DNA from: QQVM01 sp035341855
GTDB lineage: Bacteria; Bacteroidota; Bacteroidia; AKYH767-A; 2013-40CM-41-45
Reading direction: 5' to 3'
NCBI GenBank assembly: GCA_035341855.1
Contig: DAOQWA010000005.1
Location: 1 to 64,000, forward strand
DNA length: 64,000 bases
Under the pieces are notes generated by a model. That model was not told where the DNA came from and made no database searches. It was given only the letters and a program-made list of their open reading frames with translations. Every line of letters begins with the position of its first letter. Within the stretch, counting starts at the first letter, position 1. Shown here piece by piece: positions 18,597 to 28,151 of this stretch. A program made the position numbers and the translations under genes.

Positions 18597-18634
18597 AAAA
18601 AAACGCGCAGAAACCAATATAGATTTCTGCACGT
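18597..18634 (-). terminator. Rho-independent terminator after superoxide dismutase
   Basis: On the minus strand an 11-base stem with one mismatch (ACGTGCAGAAA with TTTCTGCGCGT, 10-base loop) is followed by a run of seven T. It lies about 35 bases past the superoxide dismutase stop codon and should end that transcript. Confidence 0.85.
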
Positions 18635-18668
18635 CATTCAATGCCCGAAAGTTCTGCTCAAAGGCAGA

Positions 18669-19280
18669 TCACTTCATCGCGGCAGTAAAGCGTTTTGCGA
18701 CTTCGTCCCAATTGACTACGTTCCACCAGGCGGTGATATAATCAGGACGGCGGTTTTGGTAATGCAGATAGTATGCATGTTCCCATACATCCAAACCAAG
18801 AATAGGTGTACCTTTTACTTCAGAAATATCCATCAACGGATTGTCCTGATTTGGGCTTGAACCTACACTCAGTTTTTTATCAGCACCAACGATGAGCCAT
18901 GCCCAACCGCTTCCAAAGCGTGTTGCACCTGCTGTTGCGAATTTAGATTTGAAGTCTTCTATGTTACCGAATGCCGAATTAATGGAATCAGCCAGTTGGC
19001 CTGAAGGGTTTCCTCCACCACCGGGCTTCATGATCGTCCAGAAAAGGGAATGGTTAAAATGACCGCCACCGTTATTACGAACTGCAGCAGGATATTTAGA
19101 AATATTTTTACAGATATCCTCGATGCTAAGCTTTTCTGCATCGGTACCGGCGATGGCGTTATTAAGATTTGTTACGTAAGCCTGATGATGCTTGCCATGG
19201 TGTATTTCCATAGTACGTGCATCGATATTAGGTTCAAGGCTATTGAAAGAATAAGGAAGAGCGGGTAGTTCGAAAGCCAT
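18669..19280 (-). CDS. Superoxide dismutase (Fe or Mn)
   Basis: This 203-residue enzyme converts superoxide to hydrogen peroxide and oxygen. The four metal ligands of the Fe/Mn family are in place: His27 in EIHHGKHH, His77 in HFNHSLFW, and the Asp and His of LDVWEHAYYL near residues 164 and 168. There is no signal peptide, so it acts in the cytoplasm. Whether it uses iron or manganese, or both, cannot be decided from the sequence. A candidate promoter box lies at 19326-19333 and a clear terminator at 18597-18634, so it is a single-gene transcript. Confidence 0.96.
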   Translation of the reverse strand: MAFELPALPYSFNSLEPNIDARTMEIHHGKHHQAYVTNLNNAIAGTDAEKLSIEDICKNISKYPAAVRNNGGGHFNHSLFWTIMKPGGGGNPSGQLADSINSAFGNIEDFKSKFATAGATRFGSGWAWLIVGADKKLSVGSSPNQDNPLMDISEVKGTPILGLDVWEHAYYLHYQNRRPDYITAWWNVVNWDEVAKRFTAAMK

Positions 19281-19325
19281 TTTGATCAGTTTTGAAAATT
19301 AAATAATCAGATTAAAATAATAGTC

Positions 19326-19333
19326 CAAAGATA
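19326..19333 (-). promoter_or_regulatory. Candidate -7 box for superoxide dismutase
   Basis: On the minus strand TATCTTTG exactly matches the Bacteroidota -7 consensus TAnnTTTG and lies 46 bases before the start codon. A clear -33 TTG is not visible at the expected distance, so the call rests on the one box. Confidence 0.5.
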
Positions 19334-19393
19334 CAAAAATCTGATGAATTTAAGAGTGAAAATCAGCATTTAATTAAATGCAAGAGATTCAAC

Positions 19394-19466
19394 ACTCTCT
19401 GTAAGTAACTACAGGATGAATTATAAATATGTAAACATCAATACCACCGCTGTAATCGCAGAGAGT
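19394..19466. repeat. Nested inverted repeat between S41 peptidase and superoxide dismutase
   Basis: An 8-base inverted repeat (ACTCTCTG at 19394-19401 and CAGAGAGT at 19459-19466) encloses a second one (CTGTA near 19399 onwards with TACAG) and an AT-rich loop. It has no T-run, so it is not a standard terminator. Its function is unknown. Confidence 0.4.
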
Positions 19467-19503
19467 AAGTCAAATGAATTATATAAAAGGCAGAAAGTAA
19501 AAC

Positions 19504-21129
19504 TTAGCTTCCCTTCACGGCAACTTGTTTCTTGTCTATGAGTTCAAGAGCTTTAGCCAAGGTTTTGTCAAGAGTCTGAATGATTGGATAGAATCCGTCA
19601 TTCTTCCAGATCTGTCTTGCAATAAGTGCCTTTATTTGGGTGCGTATTAACTCTGATGATGCGTGAATTCCATAATCATTTTTAGAAACGCCCCCTTTTA
19701 CGGCATAGTCTATAAACTGACGATACAACTCATCAGACACTTTAAAGGAATTTTTATAGTCATCAAAACTTTTATACTGCGCAAACAATTTTCTATTCTG
19801 ATCCAGATAATCAAAAGCAAATTGGGAGATCATCCCTTTACTACTCACTTCTGCATAAAACTGAGAACTTCCTGCAGTATCCATTGATACAAATACATCC
19901 GGCATAATACCCCCTCCGCCAAATACTGTTTTACCTCCGGGAGTAATATAGTTCAGAGAATCACTGAAATGAATACTATCTGACGATGCGAGTTCTCCTT
20001 TTTGCATTCTGCTATAAAGCTCGTTACTATATGCCTCGTAGCCTCCAGCATAAGGTTTTTGAATACTTCTGCCTGTTGGTGTATAATACCTGGCAATTGT
20101 TAAACGCATAGCAGAACCATCAGGGAACTGACTTTGTTCCTGTACCAGTCCCTTACCGAAAGACCTTCTTCCAACGATGGTAGCCCTGTCCCAGTCCTGT
20201 AAAGCACCTGCGACAATTTCACTGGCAGAGGCGCTGCCTTCATCTACAATCACGATCAATGCGCCTTGCTCGAAGAAACCCCTTTGGGTTGCGTAGAAAG
20301 ATTCACGCGGGCGGGAACGACCTTCAGTATAAACGACTAATTTTTTATCGGGTAAAAACTCATCGCTCAATTGAATTGCTGTTCTCAAGTAACCTCCCGG
20401 ATTTCCTCTCAGGTCCAGGATGAGATTTTCCATACCGGCATCTTTCAGTTTTACAAATGCGTTGAGATATTCGTCGTAAGTCTTTTCAGCGAAATGACTT
20501 ACTTTGATATAACCTGTCTCTTTATTCAACATATAAGCTACATCAACACTGTAGATCGGGATCTTCCCTCTTTGGATGGTATAAACGACTTTTTGTCCTG
20601 TACTTTTCCTAAGGATAGTCACCTTTACTTTTGTACCACTGGGTCCGCGTAATAACTGCATGACCTGAGCATTAGTGATATTTATATGTGCAACATTCTT
20701 TCCTTCCACTTCAATGATCCTGTCACCTGACTGAATGCCCAACTGTTCAGAGGGACCTCCGGCAACTGCAGAAACAACCATGATGGTATCATCCTGTATA
20801 TGAAATTCAATTCCTATGCCATCAAAATTTCCTTCGAGAGGTTCGTTCATCGCCTGTAACTCATCAGCCGGAATATAAGCAGAGTGTGGATCCAACTGAT
20901 GGAGTAATTCACTGATCGTACTTTCGACAAGTGTCTTTTGATTGACTGTATCAACGTATTCATTACTTATGTAATTAATCACATCGTTCACTTTATTGAA
21001 TTGTCCGGTTCGGAAAGAAAAAAACGATCGGCTGGATTTGAATGGTTCATTGAGGCGCATTCCAACATATACTCCCAGTACAAGGACTGCAGCAAGTATA
21101 AATGGTAACCAGAGTTTGAATTTATTCAC
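19504..21129 (-). CDS. S41 family C-terminal processing peptidase, full length
   Basis: This 541-residue protease has an N-terminal membrane anchor or signal (KLWLPFILAAVLVLGVYVGM), a PDZ domain at about residues 85-170 (EFHIQDDTIMVVSAVAGGPSEQLGIQSGDRIIEV), and the S41 core with nucleophile serine in DEGSASASEIVAG near 298 and lysine in SFGKGLVQ near 323. The last 130 residues are a helical extension. It acts in the periplasm. It is a paralogue of the truncated gene at the left edge: both share the core and the YYTPTGRSIQ-type motif. The gap to dCMP deaminase upstream is 180 bases, so it probably has its own promoter. The physiological substrate is not known. Confidence 0.95.
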   Translation of the reverse strand: MNKFKLWLPFILAAVLVLGVYVGMRLNEPFKSSRSFFSFRTGQFNKVNDVINYISNEYVDTVNQKTLVESTISELLHQLDPHSAYIPADELQAMNEPLEGNFDGIGIEFHIQDDTIMVVSAVAGGPSEQLGIQSGDRIIEVEGKNVAHINITNAQVMQLLRGPSGTKVKVTILRKSTGQKVVYTIQRGKIPIYSVDVAYMLNKETGYIKVSHFAEKTYDEYLNAFVKLKDAGMENLILDLRGNPGGYLRTAIQLSDEFLPDKKLVVYTEGRSRPRESFYATQRGFFEQGALIVIVDEGSASASEIVAGALQDWDRATIVGRRSFGKGLVQEQSQFPDGSAMRLTIARYYTPTGRSIQKPYAGGYEAYSNELYSRMQKGELASSDSIHFSDSLNYITPGGKTVFGGGGIMPDVFVSMDTAGSSQFYAEVSSKGMISQFAFDYLDQNRKLFAQYKSFDDYKNSFKVSDELYRQFIDYAVKGGVSKNDYGIHASSELIRTQIKALIARQIWKNDGFYPIIQTLDKTLAKALELIDKKQVAVKGS

Positions 21130-21309
21130 TGAATATTTTTTATTAGCTAGTTATTGTCCAATCAGACAATGACATAAACCTTCGTTTTTATTAAAATATC
21201 GGTATGGCGGGATTTGTTCAAGACGGAATATGTTAAACTGCCAATTCTGTAAAATGTTTTGTTATTTCAAAGAAATTGGAGTTAATTTTTTCAAATGCTA
21301 CCCATCGAA

Positions 21310-21786
21310 TCAAGCTTTCGCCTGTTCTGTGCCCGGAACAAATTGTTCCACCTCCACCCCAAATCGGCGTAAGAAATCCACACCTTCATCGAGTGCTATG
21401 CCTTTGTAAGCAGCATATGATTCTAAAAACAACACTTTCTTGATTCCCATCGTAAAAATAATCCTTGCACAAGCGAGGCATGGAGAGAGGGTCACATAGA
21501 GTGTACATCCTGTCATAGGTACGCCATTTTTTGCAGCATAGAGAATAGCATTTTGCTCAGCATGGAGTGCCAGAGAACAACTTCCTTTACTGTCACGCGG
21601 ACAACCTACTTCCGGCCATTCCTGATCGCAGTTATGTGTACCTGCGGGTGGACCGTTATATCCAAGAGAAACAATACGGGTATCTTTTGTAAGGACGGCA
21701 CCTACTGAAATTTTCACGCAGTGTGATTTGCGTGACAGATTCTGTGCCAGTTCCATGTAAATTTCGTCGAATGAGGGTGAATTCAT
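21310..21786 (-). CDS. dCMP deaminase family protein (zinc-dependent)
   Basis: This 158-residue protein has the cytidine/deoxycytidylate deaminase zinc site: LHAEQNAIL near residue 74 (His ligand and catalytic Glu) and SPCLACARII near 100 (two Cys ligands). The N-terminal GYNGPPAGTHNCDQ and the CPRDSKGSC insertion are typical of dCMP deaminases (ComEB/Dcd-like), which make dUMP for thymidylate synthesis. It probably acts in the cytoplasm. A -7-like box TACCTTTG (21791-21798, minus strand) sits immediately before the start, which would give an almost leaderless mRNA, but no -33 element is visible. Substrate specificity is inferred from the family. Confidence 0.9.
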   Translation of the reverse strand: MNSPSFDEIYMELAQNLSRKSHCVKISVGAVLTKDTRIVSLGYNGPPAGTHNCDQEWPEVGCPRDSKGSCSLALHAEQNAILYAAKNGVPMTGCTLYVTLSPCLACARIIFTMGIKKVLFLESYAAYKGIALDEGVDFLRRFGVEVEQFVPGTEQAKA

Positions 21787-21866
21787 ATTGCAAAGGTAAT
21801 GATAAGGAAGGAAACTAATTTTCTTTGTATAGGCTGAGACACATTGCCATCTACCGATAATAATAT

Positions 21867-23894
21867 TTATCCTCCAATTTTATTTAACCAATCTTTAGCC
21901 TCTTGAAAATTCGGGTTGATTTGTACGGCTTTTCTCCAAAATTCACGTGTCTTTTCTATATCCTGAAGAGTCATATAGTATCCACCCAGATTATAGTAAG
22001 CTTGCGCATTTGCCGGATCCAATTGTATTGCCTTTTCACAATAGCCTATAGCTTTACCGGTTTCTTTATCATGGAATGCTTTTGAAGCCAGAATGACATA
22101 TTCAGAACTTAAAGCATGCGGAGCATCAGATGATGGATTTATCCTCACAGCTTCTCTCATTGCCTGTTCGGCTTCCTCGAATTTATTCTGTTTGAAATAG
22201 GCTAAGCTTAAATATTTATTCGCATCATGATATATTGGCTGTAAGTCAATTGCCTTTTTATAATAAATCACTGCAGAATCAAGTTTGTTTTCCTTAAGAT
22301 AAACTGAACCAAGATTGCAAATTGCAAATGCATAACTTGGCAACATATTGATTGCTTTTTTGTAATAATATTTTGCCGAATCCATTATTCCCAGGTTATA
22401 ATATAGGATTCCACGGTTAGAAGTGGCTTGCGCATAATCCGGATCAAGATCAAGGGCTTTTTGATTTTCAACCAATGCTTTTTCCAACTCATTCTTCTTA
22501 AACCAGATGACTGCAAGATTGTTGAAGGCATTTGGCTGCTTTGGATTTACTTTAGTTGAACTGGTGAAATCTGCGTATGCTTTATCAAGCATGCCGACAG
22601 AGTTATAATAATCACCGCGATTATTATACGCTTCATTTGATTTAGGATTTTTTTCTATGGTGTCTGTCCACAAAGCCACGCTGCTCTTCCAAACCTTTAA
22701 ACGTTCAGTCGTGAGATAGGCAAAGATCAAACTTGTGACAAGCAGAATTGCAAGAAATATATTTTTATATTTTTCAACGTTTAAAGCAAGAGGTATTAAA
22801 AAGAAAATTCCTATATAACTAATGTAGGTAAAACGCTCATAGATCAGTGAGCTATTTACAGCTACCACATGCAAGGTTAAAAACGTATTCAACATAAAGA
22901 ACGTGATGGCAAAGACAAGTAAGGGGTTCGACTTGAACTTTTTAATGATGAGCCAAAGCGCTGAAAAGATTATTAATAATCCCAGTATTAATTGAACAAT
23001 AAATTCCTGTTCGCCTACCGGAGGAAACGCATAGATTGCACTTTGCTGAACAGGAAATACTGCCTTGAAAACATACACCCACAATGCAATTGCAGAATAT
23101 GAGATCTTTTCAATGAACGTTAGCGTTACTGCATACTTATCGGCAGAAAATGTGCTTCCGCTGATAGCTACATATCCAAAGATCAGGGAGAGAATTAAAT
23201 AGGGTATCTTATTATACAAAGATTTCCATTTCCATGATTTGTTTTGAAGGTAGTCCGACAAAATAAGTATCAACGGAAATGTTACCGATTGTGCCTTCGA
23301 CAACAGTGCCAGCAGAAAAATGAAGACACTAAATGCATATACATACCATTTATTCGATTTACAATAACTTAAGTATACCCACCAAGAAGAGAATAAAAAG
23401 AATCCCATTAGCACATCCTTTCTGCTGGCTATCCATGCCACAGATTCTACATGCATAGGGTGAATAGCAAAAAGAAGGGCGATAAAACCGGCAACAACTA
23501 CTTTAAATCCCAACTTACGAACGATGGCGAAAAGCAAGACAGTGTTGAGGATATGAAAAAACAAATTTACCCCATGATACCACGAAGCCTTTGAGTTGGA
23601 AAGATCATGGTCGAGTGCAAATGAAAATAAAACGAGAGGGTTATAACTGCCTAAAACTTTTTTCGTGAACATGGCCCGGATGTGTTCCCAGGAGACGCCT
23701 AGTGTCATGCTCTGCTCATATATATAGTGCTTTTCATCCCAATTGAGGATGTCGAATTTCATTGAAGAAGAATAGACTACCCATGTAGCGAGGCAAAGTA
23801 CAGCTACCCAAAAGGCAGACCAAAGCGCAGCATTATCTGTCACATTTTTAACCCTTGGCTCTTTTTTACCTGAATGAACTTTTGTTTTTGACAT
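21867..23894 (-). CDS. Polytopic membrane protein with C-terminal TPR repeats (TMTC/O-mannosyltransferase-like)
   Basis: The 675-residue product has about eleven transmembrane helices in residues 30-415, then about seven tetratricopeptide repeats to the C-terminus (for example AYNNRGDYYNSVGMLDKAYADF and AQAYYNLGGYYMTLQDIEKT). The first loop has NWDEKHYIYE and the region AIHPMHVESVAWIASRKDVL, as in the DUF1736/TMTC group, which resembles GT-C glycosyltransferases that transfer sugar from a lipid carrier. The catalytic role is inferred from that group, not shown; the protein could equally act as a scaffold. TPRs would bind partner proteins. It lies between dCMP deaminase and a divergent lipoprotein gene. 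Confidence 0.82.
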   Translation of the reverse strand: MSKTKVHSGKKEPRVKNVTDNAALWSAFWVAVLCLATWVVYSSSMKFDILNWDEKHYIYEQSMTLGVSWEHIRAMFTKKVLGSYNPLVLFSFALDHDLSNSKASWYHGVNLFFHILNTVLLFAIVRKLGFKVVVAGFIALLFAIHPMHVESVAWIASRKDVLMGFFLFSSWWVYLSYCKSNKWYVYAFSVFIFLLALLSKAQSVTFPLILILSDYLQNKSWKWKSLYNKIPYLILSLIFGYVAISGSTFSADKYAVTLTFIEKISYSAIALWVYVFKAVFPVQQSAIYAFPPVGEQEFIVQLILGLLIIFSALWLIIKKFKSNPLLVFAITFFMLNTFLTLHVVAVNSSLIYERFTYISYIGIFFLIPLALNVEKYKNIFLAILLVTSLIFAYLTTERLKVWKSSVALWTDTIEKNPKSNEAYNNRGDYYNSVGMLDKAYADFTSSTKVNPKQPNAFNNLAVIWFKKNELEKALVENQKALDLDPDYAQATSNRGILYYNLGIMDSAKYYYKKAINMLPSYAFAICNLGSVYLKENKLDSAVIYYKKAIDLQPIYHDANKYLSLAYFKQNKFEEAEQAMREAVRINPSSDAPHALSSEYVILASKAFHDKETGKAIGYCEKAIQLDPANAQAYYNLGGYYMTLQDIEKTREFWRKAVQINPNFQEAKDWLNKIGG

Positions 23895-23987
23895 AAATCC
23901 GTATCTTCATCACGAAATAAGGCATTTTAAAGGGATCTGGCAATGGATTCTTAGAATGTCAAAATCCGGTACAGGGATCAAAAAATC

Positions 23988-24017
23988 TTTGATTTTAACC
24001 AATCCTTTCTATTTTTG
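23988..24017 (+). promoter_or_regulatory. Bacteroidota-type promoter of the 24037 lipoprotein gene
   Basis: TTTG at 23988-23991 is followed after 18 bases by TATTTTTG at 24010-24017, an exact -7 consensus. It lies 19 bases before the ATG at 24037, and downstream of the earlier in-frame ATG at 23956, which argues for the 24037 start. Confidence 0.65.
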
Positions 24018-24036
24018 CATCAAATCTCAATTATTT

Positions 24037-24894
24037 ATGAAAAAGCTTCTCCTAATTTTCAGCCTCTTTGCTACAGGTATTTTCGTTTCCTGCAGCAGCA
24101 ACAAAACCGAACAAGCAAGTGAAGAAATGATGGATACGACGATGGCTGAGCCACAGGATTCAGCTTCTGTTGCAGCGAGAGAATTATTGGACTTTAAATT
24201 CTTCTATACCATTGCCAATCTGCCTTCGCCGATGGAAATCATCAATGCTATCTATCAGCATGAGGTTCCATTTAATAAAGATCTTTTAAATCCTGCAGAT
24301 GCTGAAGGGAAGTATAACACTGCCTATAAAAAGGCAATCAATTACGGAGTCTATGGTATTGATATGGCCTATGCAGCCTTCTATGGACAAAATCAGGATC
24401 TTCTTGAATACTATGCCAGTACGCGCAAACTTTCTGAAAAATTAGGTGTGCAGGAAACCTTTGATAATTTCACAACCAGTTTTCGTGAGAATTCCGATGA
24501 CAGAGATTCGCTTATCAAAATGATCGACAGAGCTTATGCAGAGACTGATGCATTTTTGAAAACCAATAAGCGTCTTGAGGTTGCAGCACATGTGCTTGCA
24601 GGAACCATTATTGAGGTACAGTACTTAAGTATTGAATTGATGAAAGGTCGCGAACGCGTAAAAGAGAATGAAGAAATTTTCGAAAAAATTTACAATCAAA
24701 AGTTATATGTAGATAATCTGGTTAATCTTTTTACAGAACTGAAGAAAATTCCAAGTTCAGCACAATTATTCATACAACTTGAAGAATTGAAAGCCACTTA
24801 TGACAACATTAAGAGCCCTCAGGATCTTGATAAAGCTAACCTTGAAAAATTATCTGCAGCTGTTAAGAAAGTCCGTGATGATATGATCGGATAA
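24037..24894 (+). CDS. Lipoprotein of unknown function
   Basis: The protein (285 residues from this start) has a lipoprotein signal: MKKLLLIFSLFATGIFVSCSS with the lipidated cysteine near residue 19. The rest is predicted mainly helical, with no enzyme motif that I recognise. The frame opens at 23956, but the 24037 ATG gives the lipoprotein signal and follows a promoter-like sequence. A strong terminator at 24923-24960 closes the gene, so it is monocistronic. It should sit in the inner or outer membrane facing the periplasm. The helical composition could fit a ligand-binding or scaffold role, but nothing specific supports it. Confidence 0.85.
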   Translation: MKKLLLIFSLFATGIFVSCSSNKTEQASEEMMDTTMAEPQDSASVAARELLDFKFFYTIANLPSPMEIINAIYQHEVPFNKDLLNPADAEGKYNTAYKKAINYGVYGIDMAYAAFYGQNQDLLEYYASTRKLSEKLGVQETFDNFTTSFRENSDDRDSLIKMIDRAYAETDAFLKTNKRLEVAAHVLAGTIIEVQYLSIELMKGRERVKENEEIFEKIYNQKLYVDNLVNLFTELKKIPSSAQLFIQLEELKATYDNIKSPQDLDKANLEKLSAAVKKVRDDMIG

Positions 24895-24922
24895 AATTTG
24901 GTCTCTCAGGTATCAATTTATT

Positions 24923-24960
24923 AAAGACCGCCAAGCGTATATTGGCGGTCTTTTCTTTTT
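24923..24960 (+). terminator. Rho-independent terminator after the 24037 lipoprotein gene
   Basis: A perfect 12-base stem (AAAGACCGCCAA with TTGGCGGTCTTT, 7-base loop) runs into a T-rich stretch. It lies 28 bases after the stop codon, and is the clearest terminator in the window. Confidence 0.95.
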
Positions 24961-25056
24961 CAAAGAACGTAATTTCCTTTGCGGAGATGCAGAAAAGCAA
25001 GCATCTTTTAATTACATTTATGCCTGTCTATATAATTCCTGAAATAATTCTTCTTT

Positions 25057-28000
25057 ATGAGTGAAAGAATATTAAGAGCTTTGATGCAACTATTCGCTAT
25101 TGGTGCGAGCCTGGAGCGGCTGACTCTTCAAAGCCGTTCAGTAGTAGAAGCTTTTCTCAGGCAACAACTCAGTCTACAAAGGGTTCCTGAATATCTTGAA
25201 TTATTTGACAAGCATTTATCAACCTTGCAAGGTGGAGACGATGTTACTAAGGCAAGAAAGAAAATTGCGCTAAGTTCTGTTAAGGCACTAAGAATATGTA
25301 CTGATATAAACAAAGAACTGAACACAAGTCAGAAGTATATTGTATTCATCAGACTTGTAGAATTCATGAACAGCTCTGATTCAATTATAACAGAGCCTGA
25401 AAAGGAGTTTTTAGAGACAGTAGCTACAGTATTTAATATTGAACAACATCTTCAAGAGCTATGTCTTGCTTTGACTGTTAAAAAACTTGATAGTTCCAGG
25501 CTTGATAGTAAATCAGTTCTCTGTGTCAGCAAGCAATCCCCGGAGAGTGAACATCAATTTCATCAATTGCAACATCCCGAAACGGACCAACAAATATGGT
25601 TTCTGAATATAGAGCCTGCAGGGATGTTTTTTCTTCGTTATACCGGCAAAGATCTATTAACAGTAAACGGGAAACCTGTAGTTGCAAATGTTGTTTCTGT
25701 TTTCACACAAGGGGCTGTGTTAAGGGGGCAAAAAATTCAGGCAATTTATTACAGTGACGTTCTTAAATTTTTTATAAACCAAAAAGCAGAGCGGCCCATC
25801 CAACTGCATGCTGAAGATCTGGAATTTACATTCCCCAACGGAAAAAAGGGATTGCATGCTTTAAATATTACTTCAAGATCCGGTGAGCTTATTGCCGTCA
25901 TGGGCAGTAGCGGAGCCGGTAAATCAACTTTACTCAGTGTTCTGAACGGGACGTCACCGGCATCCGGGGGAAAACTTTTGCTCAATGGCAAGGATGTATA
26001 CAAGGATGCAAGTGTGCTTGAAGGTATGATAGGAAATATACCGCAAGATGATTTGTTAATCGAAGAGCTTAGTGTATTTCAAAATCTCTTTTACAACACA
26101 AAATTAATTTACGGAAAGGACAGCGATGAAGAGATTCGTAACCGTGTGATGGACATGCTTGAGTCACTCGGACTTACTGAGACGGCTGATCTAAAGGTTG
26201 GTAATCCTTTGAATAAAACTATTAGCGGAGGTCAAAGAAAACGTTTGAACATTGCTCTTGAACTTATTCGTGAGCCTGCTGTTCTTTTTGTTGATGAGCC
26301 AACATCCGGACTGTCATCACATGATGCCGAAAATGTAATGGACCTGCTGAAGCAGTTAACCCTTGCAGGTAAACTTGTATATGTAGTCATCCATCAGCCA
26401 TCATCAGATATTTTCAGGATGTTTGATCGATTACTAATTCTTGATACCGGAGGATATCCGATCTATTACGGAAACCCATCCGATTCTTTACTGTACTTTA
26501 AAAGGCTGGCCCAATTTGCTGATGCAGATGAAAGTGAATGTCCGGCATGTGGAAATATTAATTCAGAACAAATTTTTAATATAATTGGTCAGGAAGTTGT
26601 TGATGAGTTTGGCAATAGAACCGGGAACAGAAAGGTTTCACCAAGAGAATGGTACGACTTTCAGAATGCCGGCAACGGTAAAAAAGAGAAAGTCAGACCT
26701 GAAAATTCCGAAATACATGCCAGCGGAAACAAAGCTCACTTTTTAAGACAATGGAAAGTCTTTTTCACGCGTGACTTCCTGTCCAAACTTAGCAACAAAC
26801 AATACATGGCCATTACTTTACTGGAAGCACCATTGCTTGCCGGAATTCTTGGCTTTATCCTGAGATATACTAATCCCGGTGAGAATTACGTTTTCACCGA
26901 CAATCCAAATTTACCTGCTTACCTCTTCATTTGTGTTATCGTTGCTTTGTTTTTAGGGATGACAGCCAGTGCTGAGGAAATCATCAGGGACAGAAAAATT
27001 CTTCAGCGGGAAAAATTTCTTAACCTGAGCAGGCAGGCATATTTATTTTCAAAGATTGCCTTACTCTTTCTTGTTTCTGCAATACAAACAATTTCATTCG
27101 TTGTAATTGGGAATTTGATTTTCGGAGTTCAGGATATGATGCTACAGTATTGGTGGGTACTCTTTACTACAGCTTGCTTTGCAAACCTGGTCGGATTAAA
27201 TATTTCTTCCGGACTTGATTCAGTTGTAACGATTTACATACTTATTCCATTCCTTATCATACCTCAAATCTTGCTGAGTGGCGTAATCGTAAAGTTTGAA
27301 AAACTAAATCCTATAATAAGTGATCCTGCTGAAGTTCCATTAGTAGGAAATGTAATGGCTTCGAGATGGGCATTTGAGGCACTAAGTGTTTATCAATTTA
27401 GAGAGAATAAATTCCAAAGAGATTTTTTCGATTTGGATGCAAAGATGAGTGAAGCAACTTTTAAAAAAGATTGGTGGATACCTATTTTAAGGGAGCGTAC
27501 CGATAAGAGCGAACGCCTGATCACAAATGGCATAAAAGTAGATTCCATTAAATCTGTTCTAACATTGGTCTTTAATGAACTTAGGAAAGAACAAAGTGAA
27601 AATTCACGATTGAAATTGGAAACACCCGGACTTAGTCAGGCAGCAGCTCCGGGGATGAATACAATTCAAATAATGAGAAAAGATCTTGACAATTTAAAGG
27701 ACCATTACATCGCACAATTCAATTCAAGCAGCGAACGAAAAGAAAACATCATAGAAAAAATGACTTCAACACCGGCAGGACAAAAAGCATTTGTTGAACG
27801 AAAACGTGATTACTTTAATGAAAGTCTTGACCAAATGGTTCGAAACAGTACAGGACTAGAGCGTCTTCGGGTTTATGATGATGAAGTTATCCGCTATTTT
27901 GAACCGGTATACAGGGTGAATCCTTCTCCAAATTCACTCATGGGCATGTTTTTTACTCCTACCAAATCATTTCTTGGTAAAACCTATGATACTTTTTCGG

Positions 28001-28104
28001 TTAACATAGCCGTTATATGGTTGATGACTCTTTTGTTTTATTTTACATTGGTCTTCGACCTGCTTCGAAAAATGTTGATGATGGGAAGTCGTTGGAAGAA
28101 ATGA
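25057..28104 (+). CDS. ABCG-like transporter: ATPase and permease fused, with N-terminal regulatory domain
   Basis: This 1015-residue protein has an N-terminal helical region (about residues 1-165) resembling a TerB-like domain, a beta-rich region (about 170-240), an ABC ATPase (Walker A GSSGAGKST near 283, signature ISGGQRKRL near 388, Walker B VLFVDEPTSG near 408), a CPAC motif near 494, and a transmembrane permease (about 580-760 plus a final helix near 985). A soluble insertion of about 200 residues sits between the membrane helices. The ATPase-then-permease order is that of the White/ABCG group, but the flanking domains are unusual. Direction and substrate are unknown; the arrangement suggests lipid or drug export. 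No partner gene is adjacent. Confidence 0.92.
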   Translation: MSERILRALMQLFAIGASLERLTLQSRSVVEAFLRQQLSLQRVPEYLELFDKHLSTLQGGDDVTKARKKIALSSVKALRICTDINKELNTSQKYIVFIRLVEFMNSSDSIITEPEKEFLETVATVFNIEQHLQELCLALTVKKLDSSRLDSKSVLCVSKQSPESEHQFHQLQHPETDQQIWFLNIEPAGMFFLRYTGKDLLTVNGKPVVANVVSVFTQGAVLRGQKIQAIYYSDVLKFFINQKAERPIQLHAEDLEFTFPNGKKGLHALNITSRSGELIAVMGSSGAGKSTLLSVLNGTSPASGGKLLLNGKDVYKDASVLEGMIGNIPQDDLLIEELSVFQNLFYNTKLIYGKDSDEEIRNRVMDMLESLGLTETADLKVGNPLNKTISGGQRKRLNIALELIREPAVLFVDEPTSGLSSHDAENVMDLLKQLTLAGKLVYVVIHQPSSDIFRMFDRLLILDTGGYPIYYGNPSDSLLYFKRLAQFADADESECPACGNINSEQIFNIIGQEVVDEFGNRTGNRKVSPREWYDFQNAGNGKKEKVRPENSEIHASGNKAHFLRQWKVFFTRDFLSKLSNKQYMAITLLEAPLLAGILGFILRYTNPGENYVFTDNPNLPAYLFICVIVALFLGMTASAEEIIRDRKILQREKFLNLSRQAYLFSKIALLFLVSAIQTISFVVIGNLIFGVQDMMLQYWWVLFTTACFANLVGLNISSGLDSVVTIYILIPFLIIPQILLSGVIVKFEKLNPIISDPAEVPLVGNVMASRWAFEALSVYQFRENKFQRDFFDLDAKMSEATFKKDWWIPILRERTDKSERLITNGIKVDSIKSVLTLVFNELRKEQSENSRLKLETPGLSQAAAPGMNTIQIMRKDLDNLKDHYIAQFNSSSERKENIIEKMTSTPAGQKAFVERKRDYFNESLDQMVRNSTGLERLRVYDDEVIRYFEPVYRVNPSPNSLMGMFFTPTKSFLGKTYDTFSVNIAVIWLMTLLFYFTLVFDLLRKMLMMGSRWKK

Positions 28105-28151
28105 TGATTCAAATGGCAGTTGATTGATTCTTCACTGAAATTTAAATTGTA

